From: JANWHV01 sp035534995
GTDB taxonomy: Bacteria; Chloroflexota; UBA5177; JANWHV01
Length of the DNA stretch: 18,927 nucleotides
Assembly: GCA_035534995.1 (NCBI GenBank)
Contig: DATLQX010000077.1
Coordinates: 1 to 18,927 of the forward strand
Reading direction: 5' to 3'
The notes under the pieces are model-generated. The model saw nothing but the letters and a program-made list of their open reading frames with translations. It was not told where the DNA came from and ran no database searches. Shown here one piece after another: positions 7,819-15,595 of the stretch (position 1 is its first letter; the number at the start of each line of letters is the position of its first letter). The position numbers and the translations under genes were made by a program.

Positions 7819-9512
7819 CGTCGCGTCTCCGCCGGTCGCCGTTCGCCCTGAGACGGGGCAGGCGGCGCGCGCCGAGGGCGAGGCGCGAGGGGGAGAAGCA
7901 CGCTGAACGTGCTCCCCTGGTCCGGCGCGCTCGCCACCCGCGCCCGCCCGCCATGCGCCTCCACCAGCCCTTTGACAATCGCCAAGCCCATCCCGGTCCC
8001 GCTTGCCCCCCGCGTCCCCTCGGCCACCCGGTAGAAGGTATCAAAGATCCGCTCTTGTTCACCGGCGGGAATGCCCATGCCCTCGTCGGTTACGGCGATC
8101 TCCAACTCCTCGTGCCCGGAGGGATCGGCGATGACCCGAGCCGCCACGGTAATGGGGGCGCTGGGCGGTGAATACTTGGCCGCGTTTTCCAGGAGATTGG
8201 TCAGCACCTGTTCGATCTGCACCGCGTCCAACAGGGCTGGGGGCAAATCGGGAGCGACACACCGAGCCAGGGGATGGGGGGCTAATAGTGGGGCCAGGCG
8301 GCGCGTCACTCGCTCGATCAGTTCGTCCACGTCTTCCCAGGCCAGCGACGGTCTGATCGCGCCCGCCTCGATGCGGGACAGATCCAGCAGGTTGGAGACC
8401 AGACGGGTGAGCCGGTCGGCCTCATGGTCGATGTCGGTCAGGAAGGCATGGCGGTCTTCCTCGCTCCAGACCACGTCTTCCTGCAGCAGCGAACTGGCGG
8501 CCGCCTTGATCCCCGCCAGCGGCGTGCGCAGGTCGTGCGAGACCGACGAGAGGAGAGCGCTCTTCAGGCGATCGCTCTCCCGCGCCAGGGTAGCGGCCTG
8601 CTCTTCTTGCATCAGCCGTCCTTGCTCCAGAGCAATCGCCGCCGCGTTGGCGAAGGTCGTGAGCAGATGCTCGCGCTCCGGATCGGGCCGCTGATTGGGA
8701 CGAGGGACTAACTCAAGCACGCCGATGGCCCGCGCCCCGACCCGAAGCGGAAGGAGACGAGCCCGCTCCTGGCCCGGCCGGGGACGCACCATGCGGTCGC
8801 TCTGCCCGGGCACTCGGCGCACATGGCCCAGCACGCTCTCCTTACCTTCCGCCTGCACACGCTCCACGACCAGCGCCAGACCGCGATTCTCCTCGATATG
8901 TAAATTGGAGGGGAGCCTTCCCACGGTCGCTACCGTGCGCCAGTCCAGTCCATTGGCCGTGGGCAGCAGGACCGCGCATGCCTCGAGATCAAACGTCTCT
9001 CGCAGCCGCTGGGTCAGATCGGGGAGGATCTGGTCGAGATTCTGGTGGGTGATCAGTGCCGTGCTCAATGTGTAGAGCGCCTCCGTGCCGCGCACCCGGC
9101 GGAGCGCGTCCTCGGCCCCTCGGCGGGCGAGGGTCGAGAGAGATCCGACCATGAGAGCTATGACGAGAAAGACTACCAGGGCCAGGACATCGCGCGCCGA
9201 GGCGATGGTGATCGTGTAAAGCGGATTGATAAAGAACCAATCCCAGACGCCGATCGCGGCGCACGAGACCAGGACGCCGGCCCCAGGACCGCCTACCGCC
9301 GAGGTGAGCACCACGGGCACCAGGAAGAAGAGGGGAATGCTCTGACCCAAGGGGCCGGTCGCGCCATGCCAGAAGCGCAGAATAGGGACCAGGAGCCCGA
9401 TCAGCAGCAGACCACCTGCCATGCCGGCGCGGGGATACTGAGCCAGCGGGTCAAGACGGGACAGTCGAGGCGGGCACCGGCGAAGGGCGATCAGGAAGGG
9501 CCGCGGCTTCAT
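7815..9512 (-). CDS. Membrane sensor histidine kinase, DUF4118-GAF-HisKA-HATPase (KdpD C-terminal half type)
   Basis: The 565-residue protein corresponds to the membrane and kinase half of KdpD without its N-terminal KdpD/USP domains. A DUF4118 region with about four hydrophobic segments occupies residues 30-128, including the FFINPLYTITIASARD stretch typical of this domain. A GAF-like domain follows (about 143-300). The H-box SHDLRTPL (325-332) gives the phospho-acceptor His326. The N-box QVLTNLLENAAKYSP is at 435-449, the G1 box DEGMGIP at 476-482 and the G2 box GTGMGLAIV at 505-513, so the kinase looks active. It overlaps kdpE by four bases. The start ATG at 9512 has GAGGGAG about ten bases upstream. 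It probably phosphorylates KdpE and may need the separate KdpD module for K+ sensing (inference). Confidence 0.93.
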   Translation of the reverse strand: MKPRPFLIALRRCPPRLSRLDPLAQYPRAGMAGGLLLIGLLVPILRFWHGATGPLGQSIPLFFLVPVVLTSAVGGPGAGVLVSCAAIGVWDWFFINPLYTITIASARDVLALVVFLVIALMVGSLSTLARRGAEDALRRVRGTEALYTLSTALITHQNLDQILPDLTQRLRETFDLEACAVLLPTANGLDWRTVATVGRLPSNLHIEENRGLALVVERVQAEGKESVLGHVRRVPGQSDRMVRPRPGQERARLLPLRVGARAIGVLELVPRPNQRPDPEREHLLTTFANAAAIALEQGRLMQEEQAATLARESDRLKSALLSSVSHDLRTPLAGIKAAASSLLQEDVVWSEEDRHAFLTDIDHEADRLTRLVSNLLDLSRIEAGAIRPSLAWEDVDELIERVTRRLAPLLAPHPLARCVAPDLPPALLDAVQIEQVLTNLLENAAKYSPPSAPITVAARVIADPSGHEELEIAVTDEGMGIPAGEQERIFDTFYRVAEGTRGASGTGMGLAIVKGLVEAHGGRARVASAPDQGSTFSVLLPLAPRPRRAPPAPSQGERRPAETRR

Positions 9513-9590
9513 GCGATGGTTTCTCCCTCATCAACCGTGGCACATGGGCGGTAGGCGAGATGAGGAATGCGATGAGCCCGCCAATCCGCC

Positions 9591-9986
9591 CTAGATCGCC
9601 TCTAGCCGCTCCGCCGCCACCGCGCGGGCGAACAACCGCTCCAACTCCGAGAGATCGGCCCGCGCAATCCGCTCCTCAAGCGCGGACGGCACCGAGCCGA
9701 ACTTGAGGCTCACGAGAGCGCGCAAAGCCTCGGCCCGGCCCTCTACCCGACCCTCCGTCCGGCCCTCCGTCCGGCCCTTTGCTATGCCTTCCTCCACCAG
9801 CTTTTCCAGCACGTTCGCCATCTTTAGTGCCGCCAAAATCGCCCGCGCGTCATCCTCTTGCAGATAATCATACGACAGCCCGACAATGCTGCCCATCATC
9901 TCGGATCGCGCGCTCGCCGGGAGCGCCTCCACCACGGGCGCTAGGTCACGCACTACCTCGGTCAGCGGGCGAGGATGATGCATCAA
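9591..9986 (-). CDS. Truncated Rpn/PD-(D/E)XK-like family protein, C-terminal DUF4351-like part only (probable remnant)
   Basis: The 131 residues resemble only the C-terminal end of Rpn-type 'recombination-promoting nuclease/putative transposase' proteins: a helical part (SYDYLQEDDARAILAAL), a KGRTEGRTEGRVEGRAE repeat linker, and a DUF4351-like end with LVSLKFGSVPSALEERI. The roughly 200-residue PD-(D/E)XK nuclease domain is missing. Reading upstream in frame, about eight more residues (DLALAVL) still look family-like before a TGA at 10010-10008. No ribosome site precedes the TTG (9986) or ATG (9983). These points suggest a gene that lost its 5' part. It could still make a small protein. It ends 78 nt before the kinase gene and shares its strand, so the kdp promoter may lie upstream of it or in that gap. 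Confidence 0.6.
   Translation of the reverse strand: MMHHPRPLTEVVRDLAPVVEALPASARSEMMGSIVGLSYDYLQEDDARAILAALKMANVLEKLVEEGIAKGRTEGRTEGRVEGRAEALRALVSLKFGSVPSALEERIARADLSELERLFARAVAAERLEAI
9727..9774 (-). repeat. Four tandem 12-bp in-frame repeats
   Basis: Four 12-bp units lie head to tail. The last two (9751-9762 and 9763-9774, ccctccgtccgg on the plus strand) are identical, and the first two are diverged. They encode repeated G-R-x-E tetrapeptides in the linker of the truncated Rpn-like protein. Such G(R/Q)xEG repeats are common in this family, and 12-bp slippage explains them. Confidence 0.85.
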
Positions 9987-10106
9987 GACCGCGAGGGCCA
10001 GATCCGATCACCATGTCCGAAAATGGGGTCGGTATCACTCTCTACATACTGAGTCCGGCATATCGAGCGTGTATACCCAGTCTGTGGTACGTTGACGAAA
10101 CGGTAT

Positions 10107-10147
10107 CCGGGAGTGAGCGCGGCCCCACCGTACGCACTCACTCCCGG
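10107..10147. repeat. Near-perfect 15-bp inverted repeat in the divergent intergenic region
   Basis: The left arm CCGGGAGTGAGCGCG (10107-10121) and the right arm CGCACTCACTCCCGG (10133-10147) pair at 14 of 15 positions across an 11-nt loop; the one mismatch is C10118 against A10136. There is no T-run after the stem on either strand, so it is not a standard intrinsic terminator. It ends 45 nt before the plus-strand operon start, in the expected leader or promoter zone. An operator for a dimeric regulator, or an RNA hairpin in the leader, are the two readings. Confidence 0.75.
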
Positions 10148-10192
10148 CCGAGGTGGTCTATCCTTCGTGGATGACTCGGTAAGGGAACACCA

Positions 10193-11875
10193 GTGAAAAT
10201 GCCTCGACCGCGCGGCGCCTGGTCTCACCTTTTCTCCTGGCGCCTTGTGATCGGGCCGGCGTTGGGCCGCCCCTCTCTGGCCACTCTTTTGCTGGGCGCT
10301 CCACGCTTCGCCATGCCCAAGCCAATCAGCCTCCCCAGCGGCCCTCTGGGCGCGGCCCTCCGCCCGCACCAGGGGCGTCTGTGGCGGGGACGGGCCCTGC
10401 ATCTGCTCACCCGCCTCCTCACGCTCGCCGCCGGCTGGCTGCTCCTGGCCGCGCTGGTCTCCTCGCGAATGATTACGATCTCGGCCGCGCTCGTCTGGAT
10501 ACCGGTTGTCTGCGCCGTCCTGGCGGGTGGGTGGCTGGCCTTCGCCCAGCGCCCTACCGCGCTAGAGACCGCGCGTTTGCTGGATCGGCGCTTCCGCCTC
10601 CAGGATGCCCTGGGCACCGCCGTGGAGCTCAGTGGCCAGGGCGACCCCGAGGGATCCATCCAGGCACGGCAACGGGCAGCCGCCCTGGCCTTGCTATCGC
10701 GGGCGCCCCACACTTCCTGGACCGCGCCTCCGCGGCGCGAGTGGCTCCTCACCGGGGCGTTCGCCGCCCTTGCCCTGGTCTTTACCCTCACCACGCCCCA
10801 GCAAGCCAGAGTGGCGGCCGCGGGCTCCGGTCCAGGCGGCCACGGCGCCATAGCGGGGCAGCATACCCTCGCCCTCGCCCAGAATAGCCAGGGGGCGCGG
10901 GTCGCCGCCTCCGCTGGAATAAGCCCCGCGAGCGCATCCACGAGCCGCGTTACCGCCAGGGCCCATGTTCCCTTGTTATCGCTCTCCCTCCAGATCCATA
11001 CCAGCCCCCAGGGAGAGCAGTCCTCCACCCTGGGGGCCACTCCGTACCTGACCGGCGGCCCGGGAGGAGCCGGCGGCAAGAGTCCGGCTCGCGCGGGCAC
11101 CCAGGGAGCGAAAGGGGCCAAGGGTTCCCCCGGTGGGGCAGGAGGAGGCGGGCAGAGCCAGCAGGGATCAGGAGGCGGTAGCCCGCAAGGCGGCGGAGCG
11201 GGGCAACCGGGAGCGAAAAGCCAGAGTGGAAACAGCTTGCAATCCCCGCAAAACGGGACACCCGGTAATCCCAATCAAAACGGGCAACCCAACTCCGCGG
11301 GCGGGGCGGGCCAGAATCAAAATCAGAACCGGCAGCCGACCGATAATGGCTCGAGCGCCAACTCGTCCTCCGGCGCCAACCCGTTCGGCCAGGATAAGCC
11401 GCGCGCGGCCGGATCCGCCCCAGGCGCGTCCGGCGGCAAGTCGAGCAGTCGAGGGGGGCCGGGGAATCGCACGTCCACGAGCCCAAAAGGCACCCGATCT
11501 GGAACCGCGGGCAAGGCGTCGGGGAAGGCCTCCGGCCAGGCGCCAAACGGCCAGAATGATCCGAACTTGCTTCGTCGAGGGCGCTCTGGTTCCAGCGGAC
11601 TCGACAACAAGCAACCAGGCTCGGCTACTCACCAGGCGGGTCCGGCAACCGGGCCCCAAGTTACGCTCGGCGGCCATTACGTGATCGGCGCCGGTGATTC
11701 GGGACAGGGGTTGGTCCGAATCATGCCGCAGGGGACGGCGAGCGGGAACCAACTGCAGGGAGCCGGATACGCCGGTTCGCCCACCGTCCAGGGTTACATA
11801 CCCGAGGATGCCACGGCTCTCTCGCCGGCCGAGCAGGCGCTGGTGCGCGCGTATTTTAATGGAGACGGTAACTGA
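10193..11875 (+). CDS. Membrane protein with long Gly/Ser/Gln/Asn-rich region, first gene of the MoxR-vWA operon
   Basis: I do not recognise a named family with certainty. The 560-residue protein has two adjacent membrane helices (about 75-92 and 95-117), a cytoplasmic-type segment with ETARLLDRRFRLQDALGTAVEL (read in two parts: ETARLLDRRF, 125-134, and RLQDALGTAVEL, 135-146), and a third helix at 184-201. The LDxRxxLxDxLxTAxEL pattern recalls the N-terminal part of DUF4175-like proteins in similar clusters. Residues about 287-485 are low complexity, rich in G, S, Q, N and P with short collagen-like GAKGAKG runs. The last 65 residues become ordered again, with GYIPEDATALSPAEQALVRAYF as a likely conserved end. 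The GTG at 10193 has AAGGGA six bases upstream; ATG 10199 is in frame but less well spaced, and ATG 10313 has no ribosome site. Its TGA overlaps the moxR ATG. Confidence 0.8.
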   Translation: MKMPRPRGAWSHLFSWRLVIGPALGRPSLATLLLGAPRFAMPKPISLPSGPLGAALRPHQGRLWRGRALHLLTRLLTLAAGWLLLAALVSSRMITISAALVWIPVVCAVLAGGWLAFAQRPTALETARLLDRRFRLQDALGTAVELSGQGDPEGSIQARQRAAALALLSRAPHTSWTAPPRREWLLTGAFAALALVFTLTTPQQARVAAAGSGPGGHGAIAGQHTLALAQNSQGARVAASAGISPASASTSRVTARAHVPLLSLSLQIHTSPQGEQSSTLGATPYLTGGPGGAGGKSPARAGTQGAKGAKGSPGGAGGGGQSQQGSGGGSPQGGGAGQPGAKSQSGNSLQSPQNGTPGNPNQNGQPNSAGGAGQNQNQNRQPTDNGSSANSSSGANPFGQDKPRAAGSAPGASGGKSSSRGGPGNRTSTSPKGTRSGTAGKASGKASGQAPNGQNDPNLLRRGRSGSSGLDNKQPGSATHQAGPATGPQVTLGGHYVIGAGDSGQGLVRIMPQGTASGNQLQGAGYAGSPTVQGYIPEDATALSPAEQALVRAYFNGDGN

Positions 11876-12855
11876 TGATCACCCCCGAGGAGTTCCGCGA
11901 GACGGCCCGGCGGATTCTGGGCGAAGTGGCGAACGCGATTGTCGGGCAGGAGGCGGTGGCTCGCGGCGTCCTCACGGCGATGATCGGGAACGGTCATGTG
12001 CTCCTGGAAGGAGTCCCCGGCCTGGGAAAGACCAGCCTGGTCCGTGCCTTCTCCGGTGCCCTCGATCTGCAGTTTGGCCGGGTGCAGTTCACCCCGGATC
12101 TGATGCCCGCCGACATCACCGGCACCAGTATCGTCTCCGAGGATGACGCGGGCCGGCGCGCCCTCTCCTTCCAGCGCGGCCCTATTTTCGCCAATCTGGT
12201 GCTGGCCGACGAGATTAATCGCGCCACCCCCAAGACCCAGAGCGCCCTCCTGGAAGCGATGCAGGAGCGGACAGTGACCATTGCCAACCAAACGCACCGC
12301 CTCCCCGAGCCATTCTTCGTGCTCGCCACGCAAAATCCGATTGAGATGGAAGGCACCTATCCACTCCCGGAAGCGCAACTTGACCGCTTCATGTTCAAGC
12401 TGCTGGTCCAGTACCCTTTCCGGGGAGAACTGGCGGCCATCGTTCGCCGGACCTCGGGAAACGAGACCGCGCCCGTGCAGCCGGTGGCGGGGGCTGATAC
12501 CCTCCTGGCCATGCAGATGCTGGTCCGTGAGGTGCCGATGAGTTCCTACGTGCTCGATTACGCGGTCCGCCTGGTGCTGGCCACCCAGCCGGAATCACCC
12601 GATGCGCCCGAGGTCACGCGGAAGTACGTGCGCATCGGCTCCAGCCCACGGGGAGCCCAGGCGCTCAGTCTGGCGGGAAGGATTCTCAGCCTCCTGGATG
12701 GGCGCTTCAATTTGTCGTACGACGACATCCGCGCCGCCGCGCACCCATCTCTCCGCCACCGGCTTGGCCTCAACTTCGAGGCGGAGACCCGTGGTCTTAC
12801 CGCTGACTCCGTCCTGGATGAGATCATGGCCGCCGTACCCGACGTACCCAACTGA
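11875..12855 (+). CDS. moxR: MoxR family AAA+ ATPase
   Basis: MoxR ATPases are AAA+ chaperone-like enzymes that work with vWA proteins on maturation of other proteins or complexes. The 326-residue length is typical. Walker A GVPGLGKT is at 46-53, the Walker B region LADEINRATPK at 110-120, and sensor 1 ATQNPIEMEGTYPLPEAQLDR begins at 151 (key residues Asn154 and the arginine-finger region near 171). The C-terminal lid ends with the usual RHRL motif. The ATG shares a base with the preceding stop (TGATG), so translation is coupled. The DUF58 and vWA genes that follow are its standard partners. Confidence 0.97.
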   Translation: MITPEEFRETARRILGEVANAIVGQEAVARGVLTAMIGNGHVLLEGVPGLGKTSLVRAFSGALDLQFGRVQFTPDLMPADITGTSIVSEDDAGRRALSFQRGPIFANLVLADEINRATPKTQSALLEAMQERTVTIANQTHRLPEPFFVLATQNPIEMEGTYPLPEAQLDRFMFKLLVQYPFRGELAAIVRRTSGNETAPVQPVAGADTLLAMQMLVREVPMSSYVLDYAVRLVLATQPESPDAPEVTRKYVRIGSSPRGAQALSLAGRILSLLDGRFNLSYDDIRAAAHPSLRHRLGLNFEAETRGLTADSVLDEIMAAVPDVPN

Positions 12856-12863
12856 GAGAGACG

Positions 12864-13814
12864 ATGAACGCGCTCGCCTGGCTGGCTAAGCTGCGCCAGG
12901 GGGCCGCCCGCGGTTGGGTGGATCTCCCCGGCACCGAGCACGAGGGTCCGCTCCTGGATGGCCCGTTCCTTAAGCGCCTGGAGCATCTCACCCTCCGAGT
13001 GGGCCGGCATGGCACCAATGGTTTCGCGGGCGAACACGCCAGTCCGCGGAAGGCCAGTTCGGTGGAGTTCGCCGACTACCGGGATTACCGGCCCGGCGAC
13101 GATTTCCGCCTGATCGACTGGAATGTCTATGCCCGCCTGGGCGAACTTACCCTGCGCCTGACCGAGGCGACCGAAGCCACTACCCTGCATCTGCTCCTCG
13201 ATTGCAGTGGTTCCATGGCCTGGGGTCTGCCCTCCAAGTTCCGCCTGATGCAAAGGCTGGCGGCGGCGCTTGGCTGCGTAGCCCTGGCCCGGTACGACAA
13301 CGTGGCCATCGGGGTCTTGCGCGGCCAGAAGGCCCAGATTCTCCCTCGTTTGCGAGGCAAGAACGACACCGGCCGCCTCCTTTCGGTGATCGATGGGCTG
13401 CGTCCCGCGGGCTCGGTGGATCTGGCGGCCGCCGCGGCCTCGTATTGCGCTGTTCCGCGGAAAGGCGTGGTGGTCCTGATTTCTGATCTGCTGGCCCCCA
13501 CCGGTACCGGGGACACGGTGACCGCGCTGCGCCGGGCCGGGTTGCTTCCCACCGTCCTCCAGGTGTTGGCCCGCGAGGAGAGCGCCCCGACCCTGGAGGG
13601 GCCATTCGATCTGGTGGATTGCGAGACGGGCGCCGTGCTCACCACGGCGATCAATGGTGAGGCTCTGCGGGCCTACGGCGAACGATTCGCCGCCTGGACC
13701 ATCGAGATGGAGGCGGCGTGCGCGGCCCAGCGCGCCTCTTTCATCCGAGTGTTCACCGACCAACCGATTGACGAAGTGGTGTTTGGCGCGCTCCGGGGAC
13801 AGGTGGTACGGTGA
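12864..13814 (+). CDS. DUF58 domain-containing protein (vWA-like MoxR partner)
   Basis: The 316-residue protein carries the DUF58 signature DYRDYRPGDDFRLIDWNVYA (71-90). It is followed by a vWA-like fold whose metal-site motif DCSGSM (113-118) is intact, with VVVLISDLL giving a later strand. DUF58 proteins are encoded beside moxR in most genomes that have them and are thought to be MoxR adaptors or substrates. No membrane helix is evident, unlike some family members. It starts 8 nt after the moxR stop, with GAGAG as a modest ribosome site, and its TGA overlaps the GTG of the next gene. Confidence 0.95.
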   Translation: MNALAWLAKLRQGAARGWVDLPGTEHEGPLLDGPFLKRLEHLTLRVGRHGTNGFAGEHASPRKASSVEFADYRDYRPGDDFRLIDWNVYARLGELTLRLTEATEATTLHLLLDCSGSMAWGLPSKFRLMQRLAAALGCVALARYDNVAIGVLRGQKAQILPRLRGKNDTGRLLSVIDGLRPAGSVDLAAAAASYCAVPRKGVVVLISDLLAPTGTGDTVTALRRAGLLPTVLQVLAREESAPTLEGPFDLVDCETGAVLTTAINGEALRAYGERFAAWTIEMEAACAAQRASFIRVFTDQPIDEVVFGALRGQVVR

Positions 13815-15586
13815 TCAGTTTCTCGGAACCACGGGCGCTATTCGGTTTGATCGTCCTCCCCATCCTGATTCTCTTCTATATGTGGCGGGCGCGACACGTC
13901 CGGCAGGTGGTCTCCAGCACCTGGCTCTGGCAAGAGGTGATGGCCCGTTTTAGCCATCGGCCTACCCGGCGCCTTCCCTTGCGCGACCCTCTCTTACTGC
14001 TGCAATTGCTGGCCGCGCTCTTGCTGGTGCTGTTCCTGGCTGGGCCGCGGGCCGGCCATACCAACCCCACGCACCGGATCGTCGTGCTGGACGACAGCGC
14101 CGCCATGGCTGCCACCGACGTGGCGCCAAGCCGCTTTATTCAGGCGAAACAACAGATCCAGTCGCTGATCAACCATCTCGGAGACGGCGACCATCTGAGC
14201 CTGATCGTGGCGGGCCCGCGGGCCCGGCTCCTCGGGCAGGCGCCTGGTGATGGCGGCCTGCCGGCTGCCCTCCGCGCCCTGCCTGCCCCCAACGGGCCGG
14301 CCGACCTGGCGGGCGCGGCGGCCCTGGCACGGGGCCTGGCAGGGACACCCGGCCTGGGTACGCCTCGGGTGACTTTCGTCGCCGCCAACGAGACCCCCGC
14401 CCTGCCGGCGGGGAATCTTCCCGTAACCATCACCCGCCTGGGCCATACGCTGGATGATCAGAGTGTCTCGGATCTCGCGGTGGCCTGCGCTCCCAAGGGC
14501 GATACCTGCGAGGCTTTCGCGCGCGTGCGCAATGCCGACCCCCTTCCCCGCGCCGACGCGCTCACCGCCTGGGCGGATGGGCAATCGCTGGGCCGGCAAG
14601 CGTTGGTCCTTCCAGCCCGCGGATCGTTGGATCTCAGTTTTGTCGTGCCCCGCGCCGCCGGCGTGATTCGGGTCGCCCTGACTCGCCCCGATGCCTTGCC
14701 GCTCAATAATACCGCGGTCGCCCTGGCGCCCAATCCGCCTACCTTGCATGCCCTGCTGGTCTCCGATACTCCCGGCCCGTTGCTGCACGCCTTGCAGGGG
14801 ATCCCAGGGCTCAGCGTCCGGGTCGTCTCCGTCGAGGCCTATCAGGATACCGACGCGGTCGGCCCCGATCTGCTGGTGATGGATGGGATAGCCCCGGTCG
14901 AACTGCCCACGACTCCCCTGCTCACGATCAATCCGCCCGCCAACAACGCCTTGGTGAATGTACGGAACGCCAATGCGTTCCTTTCCATGACGCTGCCCGA
15001 TCCCACGGATCCTCTGATCAGTGGGCTGGATCTCGATGGCCTCCCCACGGCCGGCGAGACCATCGACACACCGTCGTGGGCCACGGTCGATGTGAGTGGT
15101 CCCAAGGGACCATTGATTCTGCACGGCTCCGACGCCGGGGAACGCATGGTCATTCTGCCCTGGGAGCCCGGTACCAGTGCGTTCAGCCACGATGTATCGT
15201 TTCCCTTGCTGATCGAGCGGCTGGTCCGCTGGCTGACCCCGGCGCCCGCCGCTAGCATATCGGCCGGTACGGCTTTGTGGCTTCCCGCGAACGTGCCATC
15301 GGTGCGAAGCCCAACCGGGGCGATCCTGACCGGTCCCTTGATCGAACCCCAGGCAGCCGGTCTGTATCAGGTGGCCGGGGCCGCCGGCAGCGCCGTGCCG
15401 GGCGCCCCCCTGTTCACGGTGCCGCCGGCCTCGCCCGGAGAGGTGGCGTCCACCTCGGTGGAGACCCCGGCCTGGGCGCCGCTCGCTATCGCCACCGGCC
15501 TACCGCGCACGCTCTGGCCGGTGGTCCTGCTGGCGGCGCTGGTCGCCCTGAGCGGCGAATGGGTGTATTATGCGCGGAAGACTTGA
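13811..15586 (+). CDS. BatA-like membrane protein with degenerate vWA domain
   Basis: The 591-residue protein starts with the BatA-type double membrane anchor (about 8-24 and 60-78) separated by a basic stretch containing WLWQEVMARF. A vWA-like domain follows at about 88-210, but the metal-site motif reads DDSAAM (94-99) where DxSxS is expected, so the second Ser is Ala and metal binding is doubtful. The middle part has a receptor-like segment (LHALLVSDTPGPLLHAL) similar to GATase-like folds in this family. A last helix lies near 567-586, before a short basic tail. The start is GTG 13811, overlapping the DUF58 stop as GTGA. It probably acts at the membrane with MoxR and DUF58. Confidence 0.88.
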   Translation: MISFSEPRALFGLIVLPILILFYMWRARHVRQVVSSTWLWQEVMARFSHRPTRRLPLRDPLLLLQLLAALLLVLFLAGPRAGHTNPTHRIVVLDDSAAMAATDVAPSRFIQAKQQIQSLINHLGDGDHLSLIVAGPRARLLGQAPGDGGLPAALRALPAPNGPADLAGAAALARGLAGTPGLGTPRVTFVAANETPALPAGNLPVTITRLGHTLDDQSVSDLAVACAPKGDTCEAFARVRNADPLPRADALTAWADGQSLGRQALVLPARGSLDLSFVVPRAAGVIRVALTRPDALPLNNTAVALAPNPPTLHALLVSDTPGPLLHALQGIPGLSVRVVSVEAYQDTDAVGPDLLVMDGIAPVELPTTPLLTINPPANNALVNVRNANAFLSMTLPDPTDPLISGLDLDGLPTAGETIDTPSWATVDVSGPKGPLILHGSDAGERMVILPWEPGTSAFSHDVSFPLLIERLVRWLTPAPAASISAGTALWLPANVPSVRSPTGAILTGPLIEPQAAGLYQVAGAAGSAVPGAPLFTVPPASPGEVASTSVETPAWAPLAIATGLPRTLWPVVLLAALVALSGEWVYYARKT

Positions 15587-15595
15587 GGTGCGCCG

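Noticed and set aside
9727..9774. 12-bp tandem repeats as a CRISPR array or regulatory iterons
   Set aside because: They are contiguous, without spacers, in frame inside a coding region, and encode the G-R-x-E repeats usual for this protein family.
10107..10147. Inverted repeat as a rho-independent terminator
   Set aside because: Neither strand has a T-run after the stem, and the position before a plus-strand start and before a minus-strand gene does not fit the end of any visible gene.
11051..11647. True collagen-like domain in the glycine-rich protein
   Set aside because: Gly-x-y triplets persist only for short runs (for example GAKGAKG). The segment is mainly irregular G/S/Q/N/P-rich sequence, so a disordered linker is the better description.
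12558..13763. Minus-strand open frame of 401 codons
   Set aside because: It runs antisense to the moxR end and the DUF58 gene, is rich in Arg, Gly, Gln and His without domain character, and is a GC-driven shadow.
13994..15190. Minus-strand open frame of 398 codons
   Set aside because: It is antisense to the BatA-like gene, which has clear membrane anchors and operon coupling. No motif is seen in the antisense product.
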